A stretch of DNA of 64,000 nucleotides from Acidobacteriota bacterium (GTDB taxonomy: Bacteria; Acidobacteriota; Terriglobia; Terriglobales; Acidobacteriaceae): positions 189,838 to 253,837 of the forward strand of contig JABCZL010000001.1 in NCBI GenBank assembly GCA_013289685.1, read 5' to 3'. A program made the translations under genes and the position numbers. A model generated the notes under the pieces. It was not told the origin of the DNA and did not search any database. It was given only the letters and a program-made list of their open reading frames with translations. Below, piece after piece: positions 48,011 through 58,700 of the stretch. Each line of letters begins with the position of its first letter. The stretch's first letter is position 1.

Positions 48011-49573
48011 TTGCCCTTCGACGACCTCCGCCAGTGGATCGCAGCGCTTGATCGCGCGGGCCAGCTCAGTCGCATCCAGACCGAAGTAGACCCTGTTCTG
48101 GAGATTGCCGAAATCACGGATCGCGTCTCCAAGAGTTGCGACGCAAAAGGCGCTCGCGGCGGCCCTGCCCTGCTGTTCCAAAAGCCGAAGGGGCATCCGG
48201 GATCGCAAGTGCTCATCAACCAATTCGGCTCCGACGCCCGCATGAAGCTCGCGTTGGGGGTCGACTCTTTCGACGAAGTTGCGGGGCGCATTCGGGTGTT
48301 CATGGATGTGAAATCTCCACAGGGATTTCTGGACAAGCTCAAGATGCTTCCTCTGCTCACCGAGGCGGGCAAGTTTTTTCCGCGGACCGTCCCCACTGGG
48401 CCTTGCAAAGAAGTCATCCAGCGCGACAAGTTTTCGCTGCTCGATTTCCCCATCCTGCAGTGCTGGCCTAAGGACGCTGGGCGTTTTATCACTCTTCCCT
48501 GCGTGACCACGCGCGACCCGAGGTCGGGGAAACGCAACCTCGGCATGTACCGCATGCAGATCTACGACGAGCAAACGACCGGAATGCACTGGCAGCGCCA
48601 GAAAGTTGCGGCGGAACATGCGCGCGAGCGAATGCGGGCAGCGGTGGAGGGAAAATCCGCCGCAGTGGACATCATGGCGCGCTCCTCCGGGGGTTCCGTG
48701 CTCGCGGAAGGCGACCGTCCTGCCGGGAAGATGGAAGTTGCGGTCGCGATTGGCACCGACCCTGCCGTGAGTTTCTCTGCGATCGTTCCTGCGCCACCTG
48801 AGGTCGAGGAATATCTGATCGCTGGCTTTCTCCGCGGATCTCCGGTCGATCTGGTGAAATGCGAAACGGTCGACCTCGAAGTTCCGGCATCGAGCGAAAT
48901 CGTGCTGGAAGGCTATGTAAATCTCGACGAACTGCGCACTGAGGGTCCGTTCGGTGACCATACAGGCTTCTACTCGCTGGAAGATCTCTATCCCGTGTTC
49001 CACGTCACCTGCGTTACGCACCGGAAGGATCCGATCTACGCGACTACGATCGTCGGCAAACCTCCGCAGGAAGACGCGTACATGGGCAAAGCCGTCGAGC
49101 GCATTTTCCTGCCGCTGATGAAACTGACGATTCCTGAGTTGGTGGACATCAACCTGCCCATCGAAGGTGTCTTCCACAACTTGATGATCGTCTCGATCAA
49201 AAAGTCATATCCGGGACAGGCTCGTAAAGTAATGAACGCCATCTGGTCGCTGGGGCAAGCAATGTTCACGAAGTGCATCGTCGTCGTCGACGAGGACGTC
49301 GACGTGCAGGATATTGGCGACGTCACGCTGAAGGTGCTGAACCACATCGACCCGGAACGCGACATTCAATTCACCCTGGGCCCGGTGGATTCGCTCGACC
49401 ATGCCTCGCGCCTGCCGAATTACGGATCGAAGATGGGGATCGACGCTACGCGCAAATGGGCCAGCGAGGGCTTCGCCCGCCCGTGGCCCGACGAGATTGT
49501 CATGGATGCGAAGACGAAGGCGTTGGTCGACAGCAAGTGGAAGGCGCTGGCCAAGGAACTGGGAATCGATTAA
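48011..49573 (+). CDS. UbiD-family decarboxylase
   Basis: 520 residues, starting at TTG 48011 with GAGAGGAA about 5 bp upstream; no nearby ATG fits. The UbiD pattern includes TLPCVTTRDPRSGKRNLGMY and the E-x-P-x-E-R-like LRTEGPFGDHTGFYS, whose acidic residues support the prenylated-FMN-dependent mechanism. It removes CO2 from an aromatic or unsaturated acid. Quinone biosynthesis is possible but no other gene of that route is nearby; UbiX is not in the window. Two direct copies of GTCGGTCATTGAT (47962-47986) precede it. Confidence 0.9.
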   Translation: MPFDDLRQWIAALDRAGQLSRIQTEVDPVLEIAEITDRVSKSCDAKGARGGPALLFQKPKGHPGSQVLINQFGSDARMKLALGVDSFDEVAGRIRVFMDVKSPQGFLDKLKMLPLLTEAGKFFPRTVPTGPCKEVIQRDKFSLLDFPILQCWPKDAGRFITLPCVTTRDPRSGKRNLGMYRMQIYDEQTTGMHWQRQKVAAEHARERMRAAVEGKSAAVDIMARSSGGSVLAEGDRPAGKMEVAVAIGTDPAVSFSAIVPAPPEVEEYLIAGFLRGSPVDLVKCETVDLEVPASSEIVLEGYVNLDELRTEGPFGDHTGFYSLEDLYPVFHVTCVTHRKDPIYATTIVGKPPQEDAYMGKAVERIFLPLMKLTIPELVDINLPIEGVFHNLMIVSIKKSYPGQARKVMNAIWSLGQAMFTKCIVVVDEDVDVQDIGDVTLKVLNHIDPERDIQFTLGPVDSLDHASRLPNYGSKMGIDATRKWASEGFARPWPDEIVMDAKTKALVDSKWKALAKELGID

Positions 49574-49583
49574 TCCGGCCGAA

Positions 49584-49805
49584 TTACCCGCGCTCCAAGT
49601 CCGCACTCAGGCGCTCGTATCCGGCGCATTGCAGCACTGGTAGGCGCGGATACTTGGGGAAATTCGCATCGGTGGCAGACCGCTCGCAAAGATAGAAGGT
49701 GGACCCGCGGTCGGACTCGATCCGCCGCATGAAGCGGCAATCGGCGCACAAACCCACGCCCGGCCGGCGGGTCTCTCTCTTTTCTTCTCTCTTGCCTTCG
49801 CTCAC
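49584..49805 (-). CDS. Small four-cysteine protein
   Basis: 73 residues from GTG 49805, chosen because the frame beyond it is not protein-like. GLCADCRFMRRIESDRGS, then TFYLCERS and VLQCAGYE, place four cysteines as in small zinc-binding or Fe-S proteins. No function known. Convergent with the ubiD-like gene (11 bp apart). Confidence 0.65.
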   Translation of the reverse strand: MSEGKREEKRETRRPGVGLCADCRFMRRIESDRGSTFYLCERSATDANFPKYPRLPVLQCAGYERLSADLERG

Positions 49806-50014
49806 GCTTACAGGATAGCTCCCCGCGAGTGGTGCGGTCCGGATCAGGGATTGTAAGGCGAGTCCAGAGGTATTGCGTCCTGCCCGACAGAAAGATTCCT
49901 GCTGCAAACCTGAAGAAAAATTCATCGAGAATTGACCGCTTTTTGCACCAAACTGCCTTGAATTCGGCCAAGTTGTTTTGCTATAACGGCTTCCCAATTA
50001 CAGGAGGCTCTACC

Positions 50015-53000
50015 GTGCGTTTGACTGGCGTCGGTGTCTATGTCTCTCCTTTGAAGTCCCTGCGCACCCTCTTCGTTGCTACTTTGGCGCTCGCTTTTCT
50101 GACTCAGTTCGCGATTGCCCAACAGACGCTGGGTGCGATCAACGGAAGCATCTCCGACGTTAGCGGCGCGGTCGTACAGGGTGCGAGCGTTAAGATCCGC
50201 GCCATTGCCACGAACCTGGAAATATCGGCGCAAAGCAGGAGCGACGGTTCGTTCAGCGTGGTTGACCTGCCCATCGGGACGTATGTAGTGACTTTCACCA
50301 AGGAGGGCTTTCAGACTGCCACCTATCCAGAGATCATCGTGCAGGGCAGCCGGACGTCGACGGTGAACGCCAAGCTACAGCCGGGAGCGGTTTCAAGTAC
50401 GGTGACCGTCAATGCCACTCCCCTGTTGAATGAGACCGACACGGCTAACGGCTACACGCTGGGCGCACAGCAGATCGAGGACGTGCCACTTGGCACCGGA
50501 AGCTTCACCCAGCTCGCCATTCTGGCACCGGGCGTGAACGCGGACTTTTTGTCGGGTTCAGGCTCGAACGAAGGCCTGGGCAATCAGGGCATCGTTGCCA
50601 ATGGCCAGCGCGACACCAGCAATCTGTTCACATTCAACGGTGTAAACGCGAACAACTTGTTCAACGGCAATTCGACAAGCAACATTTCCGACAGCCGGTT
50701 CACTCTCAACACCGGTGAAATCTTTGGAGTAGGCGGCCAGGTTCAAACCAACAGTTCGGTGTTCGATGCTATCGGCCAAGCGTTGCCTACACCGCCGGTC
50801 GAAACCATTGAGGAAGTGCACGTCACTACTTCGATGTACGACGCCTCGATGGGCCAAGCCAGCGGCGCACACGTGGAAACCACAACCAAGTCAGGCACGA
50901 ATCATCTTCACGGTCAGCTTTACGAGTATTTCCAGAATAATGTGTTCGACGCGCAACCCACCTTTCTGGCGCCCAATCCGTTCTTCAGTGGCGCTCCGCC
51001 GCTCCATCGCAATGTGTTTGGCGCAACCCTGGGCGCGCCCATTAAGAAAGACAAGATGTTCTTTTTTGTTTCTTATCAGGGACAGCGAATCAGCGACGCG
51101 CTCAGCGGCGCTTTCAACGGCGTCCCCACGCTTCCCGGATTGACGGATACAAATCGTTCGGATCCGGCCACCGTGGTCAACCTTGTAAACACCGCGGACA
51201 ACTGTCCCGGGTGCATCACCGCGACACAGGTGGATCCGGTGGCGATGGCAATTCTCCAGGCCAAGACGAAAAGCGGGGAGTACATCGTACCTTCCGCCCT
51301 GCTGCCGACGGATCCTCACTATCTCGAGAGTGGCACGCAGCCTTTCAATGCTTTCGTAAAAGGTCCACCAAGCCAGTTCAACGCCACTCAGGTCAACGGC
51401 AATGTCGACTACAACTTCAGCTCAAAGGACCGGCTTGCGGCCAAGTACTACTATCAAAGCGATCCCACAAACATTCCTTTCGCGGTGAGCGCGGTGCCCG
51501 GCTTCCCGCAAACCATGCATGCAGGAAGCCAACTCTTTTCGCTCGATAACACCACCGTGCTCAACTCCAACACCACATGGGAGAACCGGTACGGCTTTAT
51601 TCGCGAGGTGGCCGATGCCACGACGGCCCAGTCCTTGAAGCCCAGCGACGTGAACCTCAATCTTCTGGGCAGCCCGTTCTTTCCAGGCATCACGATTTCG
51701 AACGCGGATGCCGGGGCGGCATTGAAGGGCGGAGGAACCGTGCCACAGTTCCGCGGAAACCAGATGAGCGTCGGGCCCTCAACGAACTTCGCCAACGCTG
51801 GAATCTTTCAAAACGAACACGAAGGATCCTCGGTTTACCACTGGGTGCATGGGATTCAATCTCTATCTTTTGGCGGCATCTTTGATTACATGCAACTCAA
51901 TGTTGAGAATCGTGAGAACGAGGTGGCCAGCCTCAGCTTTAACAGCTTCGGCGACTTTCTTACCGGGACGATCGGCCAGGATCACAGCGGCGGCCTGCTT
52001 CTCAACGGCGAAACGAACCGGCACTTCCGCTCGAAATCGGCTGGCCTTTTTGTGCAGGACAATCTTAAGCTTCGGTCGAACCTCACTGTAAATCTGGGTT
52101 TGCGTTGGGATTGGGACGGCCCGCTGAATGAAACTAATGGGCTGCTGACCAACTTCTACCCGTCCGATTACAAGTTCACAGGGACTTGCAACTCCTCCTC
52201 AGCGACTGCTGGTTGCGATTCCTTCGCAAACCTTGCGAACGGCGAGCCGGGGATTGGCCTGGTGGTGGCCGGGAAGAACAAGGCGTTCGGATTCAAGGGC
52301 GTGAGCGACTCAACTCTGACGGGTCGCCAATGGATGTTCGCCCCACGCATCGGACTTGCCTGGAGCCCGTCACGTCTCAAGAACGTTGTCGTGCGCGCCG
52401 GCTTCGGAATTTACGCTGATCGCGGTGAATATTTCACCGAGCTTTCCGCCAGCGCGGGCTTAGGCATAAGCGGGCCCTTCAGTGTCACCACCCAGCAACC
52501 CTTCACGGTTCCGGTGGTCGCTTCATGCGTTGGTACGGGCTGCCTGACCGCTGGCCCGTTTGGCACGAGTGCTCCTCCGCCACCTCCTAGCAACCTGACC
52601 GGAGTCGCGGCTCTGGTTTACAATCAGTCTCAATTGAGCGGGTGCACCGAACCGGTGACTCCGACCTGTGCGCCGACCGGCTTTGCCAATTCCGACTTCC
52701 TGTTCGGTGGTTACGACCCCGCGAACAAACTGCCTTATTCGGAAAACTGGAGTCTCGACCTGCAGTGGCAACCGAAAAACAACGTGGTGTTGACCATGGC
52801 TTATATCGGAAATCACGGCGTGCATCAGCCCATACCGATTCCGTTTAACCAGCCGCAAGTCGCGACTCCCACCAACCCCGTTAACGGGCAGACTTATAGC
52901 TATGGCTTCCAGGCGCAGGATGCAAGCTTCAATACACTGCTGACCGAGCAGGTTCAAACCACGATCGGAGCGTTTGCGTTCTCCGATGGAAACACCGCGC

Positions 53001-53980
53001 TGCGTACGCCCTACACCGGTTTTAATCCGAACGCGGATTACTGGCGAGCTGAGGGCGTCTCCACCTACAACGCTTTGCAGCTCCAGGCGACCAAGAGAAT
53101 GTCTCATGGTCTGCAGCTCAATGCTTCCTACACTTATTCGCACTCTCTTGATGAGGGCAGCGGGTTGGGTGCGGGCCTGTTCTTTAACGGCAACAATCCT
53201 CTGGTTCCGAGAACGGCCTATTCTTCTTCCGATTTCGATCGCACGCACGTCTTGACCATCAGTTATGTGTATCAACTCCCAACCCGGACGTTCGCGTCGC
53301 GACTCGTCGACAAGGTGGTGAACGGCTGGGGCATTCAGGGCGTGACTGTGGCTCAAAGTGGCGAGCCGTTTAGCGTAATCGATTTCTCGGGAACGGCCGC
53401 GAGCATCTTCTTCAGTGCCGACGACTTCATCACCAATCCAATTCTCCCGCTGGCTACCGGGATTTCGCCAAAACAAGCCACCGAGGGCGGGAAAGACAAT
53501 TACTTCGCAACCGGGGGATATACACCAGGTCAGGTTAGGGTTCCCTACATCAACCCGAATGACTTTTCCATCCCGTTTCTACAACCGGGCCAGAGCGGTG
53601 TTCCCCCCTGCGGTCTTACGACAGGAGGAACGCAGGCCTGCGACACTTTAGAAACCGGATACGGGAGCAACGGCCGCAATATCTTCCGGGCTCCGTTCCA
53701 GACGCGCTTCGATATCTCGATTTTCAAGAATGTCAAGTTTGGGGAGCGCGTCGCTCTGAGATTCCAGGCGGACGCCTTCAACATCTTCAACCACCCGGAT
53801 TTCGACGCGCCCAACGGAAATTTTGCCCTGAATGGCTGCTTCAATCCCTTCCCATGTTTCCCGTCTGACATGACTCAGATATTGACACCTGCCTCACCCA
53901 ACCCACAGAACTATGGCGTGATCAGGCAGACGGTGGGAAGCAACCGGTTCATGCAATTGTCGATGCACCTGACGTTCTAA
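50015..53980 (+). CDS. Large Oar-like TonB-dependent receptor
   Basis: 1321 residues from GTG 50015 with AGGAGG 7 bp upstream. Signal peptide TLFVATLALAFLTQFAIAQQ, then an N-terminal carboxypeptidase-regulatory-like beta domain (GSISDVSGAVVQGASVKIRA), a plug region near residues 110-290 (GVNANNLFNGN; EEVHVTTSMYDASMGQASGA), and a C-terminal barrel ending in the aromatic MQLSMHLTF. This is the Oar class abundant in Acidobacteria. Its stop overlaps the start of the nuclease gene (TAATG). Confidence 0.95.
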   Translation: MRLTGVGVYVSPLKSLRTLFVATLALAFLTQFAIAQQTLGAINGSISDVSGAVVQGASVKIRAIATNLEISAQSRSDGSFSVVDLPIGTYVVTFTKEGFQTATYPEIIVQGSRTSTVNAKLQPGAVSSTVTVNATPLLNETDTANGYTLGAQQIEDVPLGTGSFTQLAILAPGVNADFLSGSGSNEGLGNQGIVANGQRDTSNLFTFNGVNANNLFNGNSTSNISDSRFTLNTGEIFGVGGQVQTNSSVFDAIGQALPTPPVETIEEVHVTTSMYDASMGQASGAHVETTTKSGTNHLHGQLYEYFQNNVFDAQPTFLAPNPFFSGAPPLHRNVFGATLGAPIKKDKMFFFVSYQGQRISDALSGAFNGVPTLPGLTDTNRSDPATVVNLVNTADNCPGCITATQVDPVAMAILQAKTKSGEYIVPSALLPTDPHYLESGTQPFNAFVKGPPSQFNATQVNGNVDYNFSSKDRLAAKYYYQSDPTNIPFAVSAVPGFPQTMHAGSQLFSLDNTTVLNSNTTWENRYGFIREVADATTAQSLKPSDVNLNLLGSPFFPGITISNADAGAALKGGGTVPQFRGNQMSVGPSTNFANAGIFQNEHEGSSVYHWVHGIQSLSFGGIFDYMQLNVENRENEVASLSFNSFGDFLTGTIGQDHSGGLLLNGETNRHFRSKSAGLFVQDNLKLRSNLTVNLGLRWDWDGPLNETNGLLTNFYPSDYKFTGTCNSSSATAGCDSFANLANGEPGIGLVVAGKNKAFGFKGVSDSTLTGRQWMFAPRIGLAWSPSRLKNVVVRAGFGIYADRGEYFTELSASAGLGISGPFSVTTQQPFTVPVVASCVGTGCLTAGPFGTSAPPPPPSNLTGVAALVYNQSQLSGCTEPVTPTCAPTGFANSDFLFGGYDPANKLPYSENWSLDLQWQPKNNVVLTMAYIGNHGVHQPIPIPFNQPQVATPTNPVNGQTYSYGFQAQDASFNTLLTEQVQTTIGAFAFSDGNTALRTPYTGFNPNADYWRAEGVSTYNALQLQATKRMSHGLQLNASYTYSHSLDEGSGLGAGLFFNGNNPLVPRTAYSSSDFDRTHVLTISYVYQLPTRTFASRLVDKVVNGWGIQGVTVAQSGEPFSVIDFSGTAASIFFSADDFITNPILPLATGISPKQATEGGKDNYFATGGYTPGQVRVPYINPNDFSIPFLQPGQSGVPPCGLTTGGTQACDTLETGYGSNGRNIFRAPFQTRFDISIFKNVKFGERVALRFQADAFNIFNHPDFDAPNGNFALNGCFNPFPCFPSDMTQILTPASPNPQNYGVIRQTVGSNRFMQLSMHLTF

Positions 53981-54990
53981 TGCCGCGCGCCGAGGAGCGG
54001 ACAAGTCTGGGATTGGGAACGAAAGCCGAACAGTTCCAACGAGCGGCGATTAGCATTGTGCTGGTCGCCCTCGTTCTTATACAGAGCGAAGCAGCGGTCG
54101 CCTGGGGCAATGAGGGACACGTTGCCATCAACCGGGTCGCCGCTGAGAAAATTCCGGCCACCATGCCGCGCTTCCTGCGGCGCGCCGTGGCCGAGATTGC
54201 CTACCTGGGTCCGGAGCCGGACCGCTGGCGCAGTCCATCGGAATTCGCCCTCAAGAATGCGCAGGAGGCCGACCATTTCATCGACCTCGAACGCGTGTCG
54301 TGGCTCGATCCGCTTCCGCAAGGCCGCTACGAGTTCTATCGCAAGCTGTACGAGAAGCGCGCGGCCACACCTGCTACTGACCATCCGGACGACTATCTTC
54401 CCGAGCGCGTCGGGCTGCAGCCCTACATCACGATGGAAGTGTATGGGCGGCTGAAAGCCGCGTTCCGCGAATACCGGCAACGGCAGGCGGCGCACCAGCC
54501 TACGCAGGCGGTGCAGCAGGCCATTATCTTTTACGCAGGCTGGCTGGGGCATTACGTGGCCGACGCGTCGCAGCCTCTGCACACGACCATCCAATACAAC
54601 GGCTGGGTCGGGCCGAATCCCAAAGGGTACACCACGGAGCACAAGATCCACGGGCAGTTTGAGAGCACCTACGTGGCCGCAAACATTACGGCCAAAGATT
54701 TCGCTGGACTGGTGAAGAGTCCGGAGCGGCTGGAGGATCCTTTCGCGCGCTACGTCGCCTACCTCCGCGAGTCGAATGGCATGGTCGAAAATGTCTACGC
54801 GCTGGAGAAGGCCGGAGGGTTTACGGGAAAGGGCTCTCCCGAGGCATTCGACTTCACGACTCACCGCCTCGCCGCCGGATCGCAGATGCTGCTCGACCTG
54901 TGGTACACGGCGTGGACGGAAAGTGCGGTTCCGGTGCCGGAACATCCTCCTTCAAATCCGCCCTCGAAAACGGCTGCTCCGGCCAAATAG
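53980..54990 (+). CDS. S1/P1-type zinc-dependent nuclease / phospholipase C-like protein
   Basis: 336 residues. After an N-terminal signal segment (ISIVLVALVLIQSEAAVA) the mature start WGNEGH supplies the Trp and His zinc ligands of the S1/P1 fold; later come EADHFIDLE and HYVADASQPLH. These enzymes cleave single-stranded nucleic acids, and relatives hydrolyse phospholipids. Its ATG overlaps the receptor stop (TAATG), so translation is coupled. Extracytoplasmic nucleic-acid degradation is inferred. Confidence 0.85.
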   Translation: MPRAEERTSLGLGTKAEQFQRAAISIVLVALVLIQSEAAVAWGNEGHVAINRVAAEKIPATMPRFLRRAVAEIAYLGPEPDRWRSPSEFALKNAQEADHFIDLERVSWLDPLPQGRYEFYRKLYEKRAATPATDHPDDYLPERVGLQPYITMEVYGRLKAAFREYRQRQAAHQPTQAVQQAIIFYAGWLGHYVADASQPLHTTIQYNGWVGPNPKGYTTEHKIHGQFESTYVAANITAKDFAGLVKSPERLEDPFARYVAYLRESNGMVENVYALEKAGGFTGKGSPEAFDFTTHRLAAGSQMLLDLWYTAWTESAVPVPEHPPSNPPSKTAAPAK

Positions 54991-55064
54991 GCACTACTCA
55001 CTGTCATTCACTACCGGGGCTCGTTCCGGACGATTTAGCATCGGATTCGGTATACTCATAATAC

Positions 55065-55595
55065 ATGCCGGTTCTGAAAAACATTGCGGCGATCGCCAAG
55101 GGCATGAGCATCACCTTCATGGAGATGTTCCAGCCGACCACGGTGGAGAATTATCCCGACGGCAAGGGACCGCTCAAGGGCGCGCGCTTTGAAGCCCGCT
55201 TTCGCGGCGCCCACGTGTTGCAGCGCGATGAGAACGGACTGGAGAAGTGTGTGGCGTGCTTCCTGTGCGCGGCGGCCTGTCCGTCGAACTGCATTTACAT
55301 TGAGGCTGCCGAGAATACCGCCGAGAACCGCGTCAGCGGTGCCGAGCGCTACGCCAAGGTTTACAACATCGATTACAACCGCTGCATTTTCTGTGGGTAT
55401 TGTGTGGAAGCGTGTCCTACGGATGCGATCACCCACGGGCATGGATTTGAGCTGGCGACCTTCAATGCCAGCAATCTTGTCTACCGCAAGGAGCAAATGC
55501 TGGCCCCCCGGCCAGCACACATGGGGGCCAACGTGATATTCAACCAGGCCGACGTGGACGGTGGGGCGCCGGCGCAAATGGTGCCGGGGAGCTGA
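55065..55595 (+). CDS. nuoI: NADH-quinone oxidoreductase subunit I
   Basis: 176 residues. Two 4Fe-4S ferredoxin motifs are visible: CVACFLCAAACPSNC and CIFCGYCVEACPTDAI, the ligands of clusters N6a and N6b. The N-terminal FMEMFQPTTVENYP is the family start. It transfers electrons through the peripheral arm of complex I. It is isolated from other nuo genes; only nuoB is also in the window, 28 kb away. Confidence 0.95.
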   Translation: MPVLKNIAAIAKGMSITFMEMFQPTTVENYPDGKGPLKGARFEARFRGAHVLQRDENGLEKCVACFLCAAACPSNCIYIEAAENTAENRVSGAERYAKVYNIDYNRCIFCGYCVEACPTDAITHGHGFELATFNASNLVYRKEQMLAPRPAHMGANVIFNQADVDGGAPAQMVPGS

Positions 55596-55621
55596 CTTCG
55601 AGACAGGTTTCGAGTTCAACC

Positions 55622-55646
55622 AACGCCGGTCCTCGAGACCGGCGTT
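55622..55646 (+). terminator. Hairpin after nuoI (weak terminator candidate)
   Basis: Perfect 9-bp stem AACGCCGGT/ACCGGCGTT with a 7-nt loop, 27 bp after the nuoI stop. No T-run follows, so it may act only as an mRNA 3' end structure. Confidence 0.4.
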
Positions 55647-55660
55647 CGTGCATGGGAGCG

Positions 55661-55743
55661 GTCGTTAGTCGCTGGTCGTTGGTCGTTGGCGAAGTCAAAT
55701 GCCTGGGCAAGAAGCCAACGACTAACGACCTGCGACTAACGAC
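55661..55743. repeat. 30-bp near-perfect inverted repeat before metH
   Basis: Left arm 55661-55690 begins GTCGTTAGTCGCTGGTCGTT; right arm 55714-55743. They pair at 28 of 30 positions around a 23-nt loop. Each arm is itself built from repeated GTCGTTAG/GTCGTTGG units. The right arm ends 10 bp before the metH start. Confidence 0.8.
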
Positions 55744-55752
55744 GATTCTAAA

Positions 55753-58700
55753 ATGGCTGATTTCTTACAGACCGTAAAAGAGCGCGTCGTGGTTTACGAC
55801 GGCGCGATGGGGACAAACATCCAGAAGCGCAATCCTACCCTGGACGATTACTGGGGCAAGGAGAATTGCAGTGAAGTGCTGGTGTTGAGCCGTCCCGATA
55901 TCATTCGCGACATTCATGCGGATTTTTTTCGCGTGGGCTGCGACATCGTTGAGACCAACACGTTTGGCGGAAGTGGGATTGTTCTCCGGGAATTCGAGCT
56001 TGGCGATCGAGTACACGAAATCAACCTCAAGGCCGCCCAACTCGCCAAAGAAGTGGCGAAGCAGTTCTCGACGAAAGATCGTCCCCGCTTCGTGGCTGGA
56101 TCGATGGGGCCAACGACGAAGCTGCCGTCGCTGGGACACATCGGGTTCGATGCGATGGTCGCATCTTATGAAGAGCAGGCCGCCGCTCTGATCGAAGGTG
56201 GCGTAGACATCCTGCTGATCGAGACTGCGCAGGATCTGCTTCAGGCCAAGATCGCTACCATCGGCGTGCTGGAAGCGATGCGGAAGGCAGGAAGGCGATT
56301 GCCCGTGCAGGTGCAGGTCACCCTGCAGGAATCCGGCACGATGCTGTTGGGTACCGAGATTGGTGCAGCCCTGACCGCGCTGGAACCGTTCGACGTCGAT
56401 GCGATTGGGCTGAACTGCGCGACTGGTCCGAAAGAGATGAACGATGCAGTCCGCTACCTCGCGCTGAATTCCACCAAGGAAGTTTCAGTGCTCCCAAATG
56501 CCGGGCTGCCGCAGAACGTAGGCGGGCACGCGGTATACAAACTATCGCCGGAAGAGTTGGCGGAGTATCACAAGCACTTTGTGAAGGACTACGGCGTCCG
56601 CATCGTGGGCGGCTGCTGCGGGACTACGCCCGAACATCTGAAAGCCGCGGTGGATGCGGTTTCCGGCGTAGAGCCCGCCAGGCGCGACGTCAAGCGCGTG
56701 GGCGCTGCATCGAGCGCCTACACCACCGTTCCGCTCGACCTCGAGCCCAAGCCTCTGATCGTCGCCGAGGAAATGAACACGACCACCCGGGTCGAGCATT
56801 TCCGCAAGCTGGTTCAGGGCAAGAAATACGACGACATTCTGGGACTTGCCAAGCGACTGGTGAACGAAGGTTCGCACATGCTGGATTTGTGCTGCGCGAT
56901 CGTGGGCGAAGACGAAAAGGAATACATCACTTCGATCTTGGAAAAGATTGCCACACGCGTGCCCGCGCCGATTCTGGTGGATTCGACTGAGGCCGACGTT
57001 GTGGAGGAGGCGCTGAAGCGCATTCCGGGCCGCGCCATCATTAACTCGATCAACCTGGAGGATGGCGAGAAGCGGACTTCGAAAGTTCTGCCCATGGCAA
57101 AGCGCTATGGCGCCGCGGTGATTGCGTTGACCATCGACGAGGACGGCATGGCGCTCACGGCGGACAAGAAGGTCGCGATCGCACATCGCATTCACGATCT
57201 CGCAACGAAAAAATACGGTCTGGACAGTACGGACCTGATCTTCGACGCTCTGACTCTGCCGATTTCGACGGGGCAGGAAGAATACCGCACCGCCGGGGTT
57301 GAGACCATCAATGCGGTGGAGCGCATCAAGAAAGAATTGCCCGGCGTTAAGACAATTCTGGGCGTCAGCAATATTTCGTTTGGACTGGATGCGTATCCGC
57401 GCCGGGTGCTGAACTCGGTTTTCATGCACGAGGCGGTGGATCACGGGCTCGACATGGCCATCGTGAACTACACGAAGATCTATCCGCTATACAAGATTCC
57501 GCAGGAAGAAGTGGAACTGGCGCGCAAGCTGATCCATCGGGATGCCAGTTCGGACGGCGATCCGCTGCAGAAGTACATGGCGCACTTCGCGGGCATGAAG
57601 GGCAAGCCCGCCGCTTCGACCACCGCGCACGTCGACACATTGTCGGTCGAGGACAAGCTGAAGTTCGCCATCATCAACGGCGAAAAATCGGTGGGAGAAG
57701 GCGCGCGCAAGAAATCGCTGGAAGAGTTGCTCGAAGAGGCGCTCGCGAGTTACTCAGCTCTCGAACTTATCAATACCGTTCTGCTCGATGGCATGAAGAC
57801 AGTCGGCGACTTGTTCGGTGCGCGCAAGATGCAGTTGCCGTCCGTGCTCGATTCGGCGGGCGTGATGAAGGCCGCGGTCGCCTATCTCGAGCCGAAGATG
57901 GAGAAGAAGGCCGGATCGCAGAAGGGGACGATCGTGCTCGCGACGGTGAAGGGCGACGTGCACGATATCGGGAAGAATCTGGTCGACATCATTTTGTCGA
58001 ACAATGGATTCAAGGTGGTCAATCTTGGCATCAAGCAGCCGGGGGACACGATTATCCGGGCAGCGCAGGAACATCAAGCGGACGCGATCGGTCTGAGCGG
58101 GCTGCTGGTCAAGTCGACTCTGGAAATGAAGTACGTCATCCAGGATCTGGAGCGGCAGAAGCTTGCGTTCCCCGTGATTTGCGGCGGAGCGGCGCTGACG
58201 CGCAAGTATGTGGAGGACGACTTGCGCCGCGAGTATGCGAATGCCGTCTTCTACGCCGACGATGCGTTCGCGGGCCTGCACATCATGGAGGACCTGGCCA
58301 CTCAGAATGGGGCGAAACAGACGCGTCTGACCGAGGGACGCACCGTAAAGGAATACGCGAAAGCCACGGCGGTGGACGAAGAAACCGGACCGGTGTTTGC
58401 GGAACGGAGCCCGGTCGTCGGAGATGCTCCGAATATTCCGGAGCCGCCGTTCTGGGGCGTGCGCGTGCGCAAGGATTACGATCTGCGCGAACTGTTTCAG
58501 TACATCAACGAGACCGCGCTGTTCAAGAATCAGTGGCAGTTGAAAACGGCTTCGCAGGCGGACTATGTGCGCCTCGTCCAGGAAAAGTTCCGGCCGATTC
58601 TGTTCAAGCTGGAAGATGAGGTCGCAGGTTCGGGGTTATTTGAACCGAAAGTTGTGTATGGATACTTCCCTGCTCAGGCGGACGGGAATGATGTGGTGGT

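Noticed and set aside
47966-49177. 403-codon minus-strand ORF opposite ubiD
   Set aside because: Antisense shadow.
55644-55752. Cobalamin riboswitch before metH
   Set aside because: Space is occupied by the 30-bp inverted repeat; no B12-box (GCCACTG) was seen.
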